From NCBI GenBank assembly GCA_025765595.1, contig JAIVFH010000107.1:48210-112209 (forward strand): DNA of 64,000 bases, given 5' to 3'. Under the pieces are notes generated by a model, which was not told the origin of the DNA, did not search any database, and saw only the letters and a program-made list of their open reading frames with translations. The position numbers and the translations under genes were made by a program. Source of the DNA: Obelidium mucronatum (Eukaryota > Chytridiomycota > Chytridiomycetes > Chytridiales > Chytriomycetaceae). This document shows, in pieces, positions 35,001 to 45,850 of this stretch; position 1 is the first letter of the stretch; the number at the start of each line of letters is the position of its first letter.

Positions 35001-36070
35001 TTGTTTGTCGAGCCGCCTATTTTTTGTAATTAATTGATTTCTTAATTTCATTGATGGATAGAAAGATTAAGGGTGTTTGGGCGGGTTGAGAGGGTTACCA
35101 AGAGCAGAAGTGCTACCCCAAAATGAAAACAGTGTCTCATCCGAATTCGTCAGGAATCCACCAGTTTTGAATGAGGATGAAGGATTAGTCTGGCTGGATA
35201 TTGTTGGGTCTTGATACCCTTGTGTTGTCCCTGGAACTGGTGGCGAAGTGGATACCACTCGTGGCGGTGGATTGAGAGCAGCCGATGATCCCGCGTCTGG
35301 ATGCAGCGCTCCATGCGCAGGGATTTGATTCTCATTGTGTTGTAGTTGCTCTCGGATGGATCTTAGAGGACTAAGTAAGCTTGGATCATCGCTGCTTCCA
35401 GGCACCATGCGGCTCAGAAGGCGTTCGATGGCACCCAACCGTTGTTCCAAGGTTTCAAAGCGGTGTAATGGTGTTGTTGACAAAGAAAGTGGCGATCGGT
35501 CTGTGGTAATCGGTACGCCGTTAGGCTTGGTTATGGAAGCATCTGGAGCAATTTTAGGCTTCTCTCGCGGCTGGACGGGGCTCTGTATCAAGGATCAAAA
35601 TAGTAGAACGTGTGTTGAAGTTAGAAGTTGGCGTAAAAAAAGAGGGTCAATTTAAACTTCTATCGAAGATAAGGAATACAACGGGGCTTTACATAGATGC
35701 ATTGCAACCCTTTAGCGCTGCATAGTTTACAAGGAGAGAGGCCAGTGCATTTGACTCGCTTCGATCTGCAAAAGTTGCAAGCTCGAGTAATGCGTTGCTT
35801 TCTAGAACCCGGGGGTGCCTCAGCAGCCACTGGATGGTACACTGTTGACGGTCCTTGTACCTGCGAGGTTCCTCCCGAGGATCGCCTGGAATGCCCGCCA
35901 TGGTAGTCCCAGTCTTCCTCGTCGCTTTCATCGGAGAAGTCTTCTAGTTGGGTCGTGGTAGCAGCGGCAGCTGTTGTCTCTGGAAGGATCATGGTCATTC
36001 GTTGTCGCTTGGCTTCATTATCGCCAGGACATAGTTCATGTTGTGGCTCGTGATCAACACCAGTGTCCAT
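32052..36070 (-). CDS. Zn2Cys6 fungal-specific transcription factor, array member 2
   Basis: ATG at 36070. The zinc cluster reads ACNFCRSKRVKCTGLSPCKLC...C. Later exons encode LEQRLGAIERLLSRMVP, FKTGGFLTNSDETLFSFWGSTSALG, IPRFVNGVL, ELIPLPEELVDHILNNYWTQFH, PQFPLLEREWFESQL and HIYVVQSLLIMVL. A large 3' exon follows with SIWTGRPFGIHDNDWDAEYP, MALMYHGAIILFHRMAYGRL and the transcription-factor C-terminal helices. It ends in a long Gln/Asn/Ser-rich tail, a likely activation region. This is the longest and cleanest copy of the array and gives the best template for the others. Confidence 0.85.
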
Positions 36071-36430
36071 GACTCAAAAGGTGAGAGAAGTCTAAGCAAG
36101 ACAAAAAAAGTTGGTGCTTGATTTTTTAGGTGGACAAACGTACTTTGGGCTTGACGGACTGAATTTTTTTGGTGATGTTTTCCAGAAGCACCCCCATCCC
36201 GACCTCTAAAAATTTCATGTAGAGGTCTCATTCCCTGTCTCATTCCCAATCTCCTACCAACCACCCTTGAGACCCATCTTGATCTTGTTGAAGATGTATG
36301 GGTATACGTCCGAATGTTTCAGAGATTGAGAAGTCTGGGCGTCCAATATCTTTCAAGTTCTAACTTCAACAAATTTTATTTCAGAGAGGCACATTGAATT
36401 TCTTATCTATAACCTGCAAAAGCCAGAAGA

Positions 36431-39104
36431 CTAACTCTGAAAATTGCATTTTGCAGGATCATATTGTTGCTCTTGTTGCGAAGGATGAGGATAAAGGATT
36501 GGAGGATTAGGTTGGACAGGGGCTTGAAAAGTGTCAATTGCCTGGCCATTAAAAGTTTGAAATGGCTGGTATGATGAGCTGCTGCTAGATATCAATGGCG
36601 GTGCTGGGAGATGGTTGAAAAGGTTGAAACTGTCCCAAAAAGGGTTGCCATCTTGGGTGGAGGAATTTTGTAGATAAGAGACAGTGGCTTGAGAGACCGG
36701 AGCGCCAGTGATCGAGTTCAAAAGAATAGAGGGAGGCGTGGTCATATCGCTAGACGTCTCTGCCACTGGCTTATGGTTTCTGACCAACTCTTCCAAACTC
36801 AGTCCTTTGATGCTCAAAAAGTCCAACATTGTTTTCCAGCAGCGTTCGACATCCATAAATATCTCCCGCAAGGCATCAAATACTTTCATGCAAGTTTCTA
36901 AATTCTGAACAGAGGAAATGAAGCGCCGGGTGTCGGCAATCGTGGCGTTGGAGAGGATTTGGTTCATGTGCACTGTACATGCCAGCATGGAACAGTAAGT
37001 GAATGTCGGAAATAGTGCAATGCATTCGTTGGTTTCTGGCGGTTTTTCGAATCGAGATATTAGTTTTGTGATGGCCGTCGCTGAAGCCAAGCATTCGAGT
37101 GTGTCAACACGGCCGAAAGCCACGCGATGAAATAAAATAACAGCACCATGATAGCTAACATAAAGCCTTCTAATTAGAGAAAAGATTACATTTTAGCCCC
37201 CAACTGCACTTACATGAGCATCATTAAGGCTTTCACATTCCACCGCTGTTGAAAGACCAACTCTTTCCAATCCGAATCCAAGCGTTTCAGCCATGACTCT
37301 AATTTTCCAGATATTTCTGCGATTGTATAGTCCACATCCACTTGGCGAGCTCTGTTTCCGAATTTGAGAATACAGCCAACAATATGTACCAAATCGCCAT
37401 GGTGTTTGAGAGAAGCCATTTCTGGTGTCAATAAATCGGGATATTCGGCGTCCCAATCATTACCGTGTATTGTGAGAGGCCGACCGGTCCACATGCTGTT
37501 GAAGAAAAAGAAGGAGTGCTTAATTGCATTAAAAAGGTGACACCAAGACGCAACGAACCAAGTATATGTTTCCATAATAACAACGCAATGCCATGTTCGA
37601 TTTCGCACATCCATGGAAGGTTTGTCGAATCGTGGATGATGAACACCAAACTCTTTGGCATTCCTGTGAATTCCAAGCTTGAGAGAAACAAAAGCATTAA
37701 TCTACGAGACTGAATCTTTGATCCGTAATTTAATAGGAATGTAACTTTTACCTCATGAGCCATTCGAACAGCCATACCCATATAGCCCCAACATGCTGTC
37801 ACTCGGAAACCACGTTGACAGCCACCTGTCACCACCATCAGCAATAAACTCTGTATAAATTGTAAATCTGCGGTTTCGAAATGATCAAATATAATCTTCT
37901 TGTAAGAATCCACAAGATGCTTTAGGACAACATCGTAGTCTTTAAAGTGTGTTGACGCGGGCATTGTTGGATTCGCCTGTATAATGTCGGGCGTGGATAT
38001 TACGGGAGTAAAGTTGAGCATGAGGGCGACGACTGAAGTGAGAAGAAGGGTGAATTGCCAGTGCTCCTGCATGTTGATGGAATCTTGGAGATGGATGAGT
38101 TGGTGTAGCTGCGTCTCAAACTGTGATTTGTCAATGAGCGGGAGTTGCGGCTAGAGTTTAAAAGGAAAAGAAATGTGGGTCGGCGTGCTTGTAGTAGGTG
38201 GTTCACTTACATGAAACTGTTCCCAATAGTTTTTCACCAATTGCCGAAGAAGAGATACATGCAAGGGAATTATCTGGGCAAGAGTTTTGACGTCGCTCGC
38301 GATTCCGGGAACAGGATCTTTAATTGTAGTAGATTGTGTGGCATTGACTTCACCATTTGATGAGGAAGATAATGCCGCGGACACATTCATATTTAGCGAG
38401 GAGTCATGCTTTTGAAGATATTGAATAGATGGTACTTGAACTCGAAGAATGCCGTTTACGAAACGTGGGATGGATTTGTAAATATGCGCGCGATGAATGT
38501 GCCCGCCCAAGGCAGATGTGCTACCCCAAAATGAAAAAACCGTCTCGTCTGGATTTGTAAGAAATCCCCCAGTTTTAAAAGGGAGCAGACTTGTCGAACT
38601 AAGCGGTGTTTTCTGTTTGGTTGGGTTTGATGAACTTGTTGAAGTTGATGGACTAATATTGTTGACCATGCGTTCCACGATAGCAAGACGGGATTCAAAC
38701 AGCGTCAGTTTTCCCTCTTGGACAGCTATAATTTGCGGGGATTGATCCTGGGTTACTGGTTTAGGCCGCCTTTGCCGCGTAGTCACGATAGGGGCCTGTG
38801 GAATAAATTTAAACAATTTTCTTGCAGATAAAGAACCCACGTAGATGCACAGATGCGGCTTTTTCGCGCACTCGGCGCACGGAGTTTCGCCGCTGCATTT
38901 TGCTATTACGTAATGCGATTAGAGGGCGTCACGTGACGCGGGGTGGCACCAACCCCGCTTGCGCCGGCACGGGTCGCACGCCCGCACGATGCGCTTGCGC
39001 GGGCGATCGCCGGCTTTTGATTGGCTGCCGCCGTCCGCCGCCGCCGAGCTGTCGCTGTCGCTGTCGGCGCCGTCAACGCTGCGGCGCCGTTTGGTCTTTG
39101 GCAC
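36431..39104 (-). CDS. Zn2Cys6 fungal-specific transcription factor, array member 1
   Basis: The zinc cluster is split by an intron: CDPCRRKR in a GC-rich exon ends at G before a GTTGGT donor, and the next exon (from a CGTAATAG acceptor) continues AKCSGETPCAECAKKPHLC. Splicing restores the full six-cysteine motif. Then come FKTGGFLTNPDETVFSFWGSTSALGG, IPRFVNGIL, NYWEQFH, PQLPLIDKSQFETQL, DLQFIQSLLLMVVTGGCQRGF, SMWTGRPLTIHGNDWDAEYP and TMLDFLSIKGLSLEELV. The open frame starts without an ATG; position 39104 is GTG, with a stop shortly upstream. The true start is therefore in an unseen upstream exon or is masked by an error. Confidence 0.78.
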
Positions 39105-39215
39105 GGCGTGTCTGAGATTGGCTGTTCTTTTTTAATTGAAATTTATCACGGATGTTCGTTTACTCCGATAAGATCCGGAGCTAAAGAAATGGGATAAAAA
39201 ACACTCTGCTGGACT

Positions 39216-40172
39216 CTAGTGGATGTGGAGCTGCTGCGTCATCTGCTCATCCAGCTCGTAGTCCCGATTCGATATTATGTTGTAGCCAGGCGTGCGCGCC
39301 TGATTCGTGTTTTTAGTTATTCATGTCAAATCATTCTACAATTGCAAACTTACGTTTGTCGTTAAGTCGATTCGGGCAAACGTTTGAATCACAGCTCTCC
39401 GTCCTTCTTTGAATCCAGAGTAAGGTTCTCCACCAATTTCTTGCCCTGTTATTAAAGAGTAAGGTATTAGAAAATAGCCTTATCAGTCAGTTATCTTCAA
39501 GATCACGTCCGCGTGACGATAACCAGCAGCGTTAGCCAACCTGAAATGATATTATATCGGACTGTTGAGATATTTTGGGCAGCAAGAACGCGTCTTCGCC
39601 TGAAAGTGTTGGCATGCTGTTGTGGTGGAAGCATGGCAGGTAGCGTCAAACTAGTTGAGTCCCCGTGAGCATTAACAGGTGGACCCTGAACCGAGAAGTA
39701 ATATAACGAGATTCAGATATAAATCATAAGATGATAGATATTTGACGAGTCAGAGTCAGCTGAGGATTCTCGGACTGGCTTAAGATTGTCATCGTTGATC
39801 ATTCAGACGTACCCAAATATCTTTGCGTTTTGAAAGTAGAGGATTAATTGGAATCTTCTCTTCCTTTGGCTTTGGAGCTCCTCTCGGTACAGCATCTTTC
39901 TCTGCAGATGCCTTTGCAAGGGCTCTTTCTTTGTCCTTTGCCGCCTTTTCCTGTTTAGCCGCTAACGCTTTCTTTTTAGATCCAGGCTGAGTTCCTTTCC
40001 GGAGAAAAGGCGTTGGATCCTTAAAAGCGAGTTTATATTCGGTGATGAAAGGCTTGATGGCTGAGCCCCGATGGTTCCCGACGTGGTGTGCCATTGTCGC
40101 GTTTGATTTTTGTGACAAACGCCACCACCTTTGTTCAACAGTCCCACCGTCAACTGGAACCATGGAAGACAT
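39216..40172 (-). CDS. Unrecognised multi-exon protein
   Basis: Four exons join in phase. The first (40172-39813) contains MAHHVGNHRGSAIKPFITEY and a Lys/Ala-rich stretch, ending KDIW at a GTACGT donor. The second (39685 to about 39543) encodes GPPVNAHGDSTSLTL and then RRRRVLAAQNISTVRYNIIS. The third encodes GQEIGGEPYSGFKEGRRAV. The last ends QMTQQLHIH with TAG at 39216. The product is about 220 aa, basic and without membrane segments. The YNII-S/G repeats resemble short motifs I associate with cilium/flagellum structural proteins, but this is a weak impression, not an assignment. Start may be ATG 40172, 40163 or the internal MAHHVG. The 5' end overlaps the divergent LIM gene. Confidence 0.6.
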
Positions 40173-41487
40173 TGGTAATAATTAAATCATCAATATATTA
40201 TGTAATCTTTTCTAATAGATCAGCTCCTGAGTGAGCTTGAGGCATCGAATCTGGAGGCGTCACAGCCAGAGCTGTCCACTCCTCCAACAATGGCTCCAAC
40301 CACAGATTCCACCCAACTGCCACCAGCATCAGTAGAAATTATAATACCTCTATTTGTAACAACCAATACCAAAAACATGAAGTCAATATTCCAATCACGT
40401 AAAGGCCCGGCTTCTCCAGCCAACCCTAGAAAGGCCTTGTCATCGGCCATGATATCTGTTGACGCGTTTCAAACATCAACAGGACCAATATCTTCAAGTA
40501 CTACGACACTCACTGATTCGCTCCCCGACATTCAAACCAATAAAGCAGCACACAGGACTGTGCCCCCTACCAAACCTGTGTCCGCATTTCAAAGGCGACC
40601 AGCCCCCCTCTTTCAACAACAGCAGCAGCAACAACAAATTCAACGAAATCAACCACCTCCGCCTCCCAAAATCTGCCAAACTTGCAATGAACCCATCGAA
40701 ACCCCATCGTTCATCACAACTACCCACGGGAAAACATACCACCCCACCCACTTCACGTGCACAAACCCTACATGCAATCGTCCTTTAAAAGGAACAACCT
40801 ACATTGAACGCGATACTGACGGAAGCGCCTATTGTAAACCGTGCTTCACACAGCTCTTTAGTGAAACCTGTCTATACTGCCGCGCGCCCATCTTGGACAC
40901 GTGTGTCAAAATCGGGGTTGGCGGTGGGAAAACGTTTCACGTGGATTGCTTCTTTCTGTTGTCATTGCGGGGTTTGCTTGGGGAGGAATAGTGCGCCGTT
41001 TGTGGAGGAGGCTGGGAAAGTGTATTGTTTGAAGGATCACGAGGTCTTGTTTGCCAGGGTATGTTTTGGGTGTGGGAAAAAGAGGGTTGCGGGTGCTGGT
41101 AGTGCGGGTGCTTCGTCTGGGGGGGAATTCGTCGAAGTGAGCAAAGATAGAGTTTTTCATTTGGAGTGCTTTCGATGTAGTAAGCCTGGGTGTGGTGTTT
41201 TGCTATCGCCTAACGAGTTTTATCAAAGTGAAGAAGGGGATGCGGTTTGTCAGATGCATTACTATCAAATGCAGGATGCAGTTTGTAGTGCGTGTGAAAA
41301 AATTGTTGTTGGTGCTTGCGTGAATGCTTTGGGGAAGCGGTATCATCGCGGTTGCTTTTCTTGTACATTTTGCAAAAAGGGGTTGGACAGTGGGGGCGTC
41401 AGTGGAATGGCGTCGTCCGCAGATAAATTCAAAAGCAAAAATGGGAATCCATATTGCTGCTTATGTCATCTCAAGTTATTTGGATAA
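40162..41487 (+). CDS. Paxillin-like adaptor: LD motif plus four LIM domains
   Basis: Cytoskeletal scaffold of the paxillin family. A 13-nt first exon (40162-40174) plus exon 2 from 40219 rebuilds MEDIDQLLSELEASN, an LD motif very like paxillin LD1. A low-complexity linker with poly-Gln and poly-Pro follows. Four LIM domains then appear: CQTCNEPI..., CLYCRAPILDTC..., CFGCGKKRV... and CSACEKIVVGAC..., the last ending CCLCHLKLFG. Within LIM2 the frame must shift by one base near 40949-40956 (after FHVDCF), so that FCCHCGVCLG completes the zinc ligands; a one-T excess in a T-rich run explains it. Its 3' end faces the RasGEF 48 bp away. The ATG lies inside a CCATGG shared with the opposite-strand gene. 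Confidence 0.82.
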
Positions 41488-41535
41488 TGAATAGTTATTG
41501 TTTTATTTCCAAATACACGCAAAAAACCTTGTAGC

Positions 41536-44500
41536 TTAAGAAGCAGCCCTTGGTTCACATAACAATGACATATCGTATAACTCCTTGCTACTCGCTGCTT
41601 CCCATTCGTTTTTCAGCCATCTTTGAACATCGTCGTCAAACACAAAGTCGTATTGCCCCACTTGACTTTTCAGTATTCCTCCAAGAATCTTTGAGATCAT
41701 TCGAAACTTGGAAAAGTTAATGATTCTCTCCCCAGTCGCCGGATCGTCTGAGTTATAAGACGGATTTCCGTCTTCTGTGAAGGTCAAGTCTGACAAGTTC
41801 ACACCAAGATATGGAAGAACAGCGGCCCCTGGACTGAATTGATTAAACTGATTCATTAATTGACGGTATGCTCGATAGGAGCCTAAACATGGGTTTGAAT
41901 TAAATAACCACAAAACTGGGGCTAAGAAAACTCACTTTCGCTGGAAACAATCTTGTTCAATTTGTTCCACACATCGACGTATTTTGTAGGAAGTGCTTTC
42001 CACTTTGAAGCGCAATGTTTAACTATTTTTCTCAAAAGAAAACAAGGGAAAAAAATACACACCGTTTTCGCCAACCGAGACACGGGACCCAGATTTAATC
42101 CTGCAACAATCTCAAATGCAGTGTTGTAGTTGTTCCATTTAACGCACAGCTCTGCAATAAATATAAATCTCTTGAGCATGGTAACGCGCTCCTTAATCAC
42201 TTGCGGTTTTACAACTTCAGTTGCGACGCCTTTTAAAAACACAATGTCGATTTAGTTCATAAAGCCAAATCAAAAAGACCCACCATATGCCACTCGATTA
42301 AACCAATTTATGAAAGCAACTAGTCTTGACTTTCCCGCTGCCGCAGCACTCCCACTACCAGCCTTCTTTTTTGCCCAAGCCTGACCATAAAACTCATCAA
42401 TTTTAATTTTCCGGAAGTGGCTATGCTCAAGAAGAGTTATTTGTTTGGCAACGAGGGTTGGATCGAATTCGGAGAACTTTTTGGGCGGTGCTAGTGGAGG
42501 TTCCATTTCGTTTAAAGCGGCTGCAATCGACAATGCAAGAGACATTGGTTTCTTTTTCGATGCCGCTGTGTTACTATTTGAATTGCTGGCGTCATCTTCT
42601 TCATCATCTTCTACGATTTGGTGGGATGTTGAACGGGAGTGTTGTCGAAGGGGTGTTTTTGAAATTTGCGGAGAGTTGGCATATTGGCTCTTCAAGGGAT
42701 ATAGATGGAGTGTTGCTTTTTGTAGGCTCTCGCGTTTGAGGGCTTCCTGTTTTGAAAGTAAATTTTCGGCGGAGACTCCAGGATGGTGATTTGTCTTTTT
42801 CGATTTGTGGTGCCTCGGAGGGGCTTCTTGATTTGGTGGTTGTTGTTGTCGAGTTAATTGAAGCTGCCAAGGAGCTGTTGCTGGACGATTTTGGTATTGA
42901 GGAAGAAGAACTTGATTGATGTTGCTGTGGTTGTGTGGTCTGAGTGTTCCCTTGGTGACGGGCCGAAACATGTGTCGAGGGGAGCATGGGAGTCATTACG
43001 TATCTGTTCAACTCGTACTCCTTCACTTTCTGCTTCAAGTTACTCAGAATAGCTGTTTTTAAGGAAATGGAAATATTAGACTATTGAGCATAATTAATGT
43101 TTTTTGGTTTCACCTGTTCCATGTTTCGCCCTCTTGACATCCCGCTCCACCTTCTTCTCCAAAAACAAAAGAGTAAAATCCAGAAGATCCTTATTCATTG
43201 TAAAGTCATCAGGATATAAATCAATCCATTTCTTCAAGACGTTTAATATCCGAAGCTGTAGGAACCCAGCCCATTCATCGGATTTACTGCCATTTGAATA
43301 CTTTGCCGCCAAATCGTCAATAAACTTGGATATTGGGTAACTCAAGCTGTGATTTAAAGTATCCTCGGAATCCGCCTGGTTGCTGGATGTCTTTAAATTC
43401 GCCCACCATTCGACTTCCAAGTAACTCAAAGCGAGGAGACGCGCAACATCTTGGCTGATTGCAAAGTATCTATACGTCATTAAAAAATCTGAAATCAGTT
43501 TCTGGTCAGCGCCGCCCGCACTGATATTGGACCAAAGAAGCGCAGTCAAACATGGGAGCGACCCAGATTTTACCGCTGTGCCCCCATCCTCATCGATTTC
43601 GTATTGTGGGTCGCTGAGTTGTTTTCCGACTTGGATTCCGGGCCCGCGCGATGCTGATAACATTCCAAAGTCGTCATCGTCTTCATCGGAATCGAAATTA
43701 TCAGCTCCTCCTTGCGTTTTGAAATTCATATACTGAAGTATTGTGATTTATTGGTTAGGGAGCTGTTGAAATTAGATATCGTCAATTTTTACTCAACTGT
43801 GAAAAAGCCATAATCCAAATCGGACTCTAGTCTCTGTGCGACAGAGTGAAAAACCCAGAATGGACCGAGCCCTTTTCGGAAAATGGGATGCTTCTTGTGG
43901 TCTGACTCGAAGCAATGCTAGACGAAGTTGAAACTGTGCTCATGAATGACTTTCGCGGTTTCATTGGGTTCTTGGAGGATGAAGAAGCATCGTACAGAGC
44001 TGCAGAATTTGTTGTCTTTGTGGTTCCTACGGATGCGTTTGAACTTCTTATCGAAGACGCGGATTCTGGCCATTGATGGGAATCTACATGAGGTGAAATG
44101 TACCTCGTTGTCGTGGCTGTATTGGAGATACTAGCATATGCAGAAGACACAGATTCCCTAGTGTCTGAAAAGGAAGATGAAACTGCAATGGAAAGCCGCT
44201 CAGATCCAACGTGAGGTTTGGGTGTTGCACATTGAGAAGGGCGTTCCACATCTAAATTCAAGTCGATACAATCCTGCACCGTTGTCTCAGGTAGTGATTC
44301 GCCCGATTTTTCTGACTCTCTAGGAGAAACTACTGGCACCACGTCTAAATCCAACGTTTCACCGAACTGATTTGTTTTCATAGACGACAGCGCGATTTCC
44401 TCCTGGAATGTAGAACTATCGACAGCAATACAAGGAGATTTATCATTCTCAATTGCAGCAATAGAGCCGTTTGATTTTGAGGTTGGAAGTGTTGACGTTG

Positions 44501-45080
44501 TCATGACGTTGAATGCTGCAATACGCGATGCAATTCCCACTGCCAAAACGCTTTCAATTTCCTCTGGACATCCTTCAGAGTCATCATTAACGTCATTTCC
44601 CGAGCCTGTGAGACCATGGTACAACTGTATAGACTCTGCTAGATAAGCCTGCGTGTGTGCCAGGGTTTGCGGCTGTTGCTGCAGTTCAGTCTGGAGTTGG
44701 AGCTGTTGCTTGATGGCAGCAGTCGATGCCAGTTGGGGAAGAGACGCGAATTTCAGCTTTGATTCTTTGGATAATTTTGATTCTTCTCCGTCATCGATGT
44801 TGTTGTTTGAACTTGAAAACCGCCGACGCGCTTTGAGAAAAGCACTGTTTTGTTTCAGCAGAAAATGGTGAGTTTTCGCAGCAGCGAGAAGCGACTTTTG
44901 CTCTGTTTTGCACTCAGCAAAGGCGCCGCGTTCGAGGACTTGTTGGAACGTTGGCGATTGGTCATCATCGCCTTCTTGTGCAATTGTATCGTCACTGTCT
45001 TTCAACCTCTGATCGACATCGTGTTTGGTATTTATCTCTGGTTGAGGCGATGCTGTTGAGGTGTTGAGCTGTTCTTCCAT
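41536..45080 (-). CDS. Ras guanine-nucleotide exchange factor (CDC25-type)
   Basis: Activates Ras-family GTPases. ATG 45080 starts a long low-complexity N-terminal exon (MEEQLNTSTAS..., Gln and Ser rich, about 410 codons) that probably ends near 43855. The next exon begins with MNFKTQGGADNFDSDEDDDD, then the RasGEF_N/REM region (LISDFLMTYRYFAISQDVARLL, FLQLRILNVLKKWIDLYPDDF). A Ser/Pro-rich linker at 43040-42600 precedes the catalytic domain: FDPTLVAKQITLLEHSHFRKI, VTMLKRFIFIAELCVKWNNY, FEIVAGLNLGPVSRLAKTW, AVLPYLGVNLSDLTF and FSKFRMISKIL. The 5' 1.6 kb is duplicated further downstream. No SH3 domain is seen. Confidence 0.87.
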
Positions 45081-45681
45081 TGTCTTCCGTTTATTTGATT
45101 GGCTGATTCTGGCGGCTGCGCCTTGTCCCAAAAATAGAACTGATTTGCCACGAAAACAGCCACCAAAAACCCAGAATGTTCAAACATGTATTCTCTCGTG
45201 CAGCTTCCTGCAGTCAAAAGACTTCATATCGTGCGATGGCAAGTGTGTCTTCCTCCACTGAAATCACAACCAGAGGAAATCAGATTCTTGCAACATCGTC
45301 GAATGCTAGCTTTCCTTACCCGGCCAATCTTCTCATCCAAGTCCGCATCAAAATAGCCCAAGAAGCAGAAAAGGTCTTGATTTCATTGGAGCAGCGGAAA
45401 GTTCCCATTGAGGAGACTGTGTTGAGTCAAGTGGAAACAGTGCGCGGCAAAGTGCTTGATCTTGAATACTCTAATATTCTTGGATCAAGAGCTACTGGTC
45501 GCGTTTTATCTGATTTTACGTGGGGAATGGACCCTCAATTGGGATTCATCAGTGAGGATGAGTCACGTGATAATTTGGCGGCTGAGCTGCGTGATATAAC
45601 AACGGGACTTGTCAGAGAGGTCAACCAAATTATCTCACTTGTTGAATCTAGGAAGTCTACAGTATGCGCCTCGATTGGAAA
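43457..45681. repeat. Segmental duplication, copy A (2,225 bp)
   Basis: Direct repeat of 48194-50418. Homology starts at GATTGCAAAGTATC and ends at CGATTGGAAA. It covers the start of RasGEF exon 2, the whole first exon, the bidirectional promoter and the 169-aa gene up to its last codon. By eye the copies differ at a few tens of positions, about 98% identity, with compensating small indels. Confidence 0.92.
45081..45175. promoter_or_regulatory. 95-bp bidirectional promoter, duplicated
   Basis: Start codons of the RasGEF (-) and the 169-aa gene (+) are 95 bp apart. The same spacing and almost the same sequence recur at 49818-49912 in the duplicate block. Confidence 0.5.
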
Positions 45682-45685
45682 TTAA
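45176..45685 (+). CDS. 169-aa unrecognised protein, copy A (possible mitochondrial targeting)
   Basis: A single-exon frame. The N-terminus MFKHVFSRAASCSQKTSYRA is rich in Arg/Lys/Ser without acidic residues, resembling a mitochondrial presequence. The rest is helical (LLIQVRIKIAQEAEKVLISLE, REVNQIISLVESRK). I recognise no family. The last sense codon and the stop fall at the edge of the duplicated block, so the real C-terminus in one copy may have been lost. In copy B the corresponding position reads GGAAAGTAATT, which could be a splice donor. Confidence 0.6.
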   Translation: MFKHVFSRAASCSQKTSYRAMASVSSSTEITTRGNQILATSSNASFPYPANLLIQVRIKIAQEAEKVLISLEQRKVPIEETVLSQVETVRGKVLDLEYSNILGSRATGRVLSDFTWGMDPQLGFISEDESRDNLAAELRDITTGLVREVNQIISLVESRKSTVCASIGN

Positions 45686-45850
45686 ACCGAAATTAATTAT
45701 TCTCAATAATTCCCATATGCCTCCAAAAATAAACACCGCTGTTGCATCAACTACAAGCCGTTTACAGTGTTCAAAGAAGTATTTGTTGTGTTAGATTGAG
45801 TAGTGCATTTTTTGTTGGTGTGTGAAAAAACATCAAAAACATATCGCCAC

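Noticed and set aside
40149..40175. LIM gene starting only at ATG 40290
   Set aside because: The 13-nt upstream exon plus intron restores a paxillin LD motif in frame, which is unlikely by chance.
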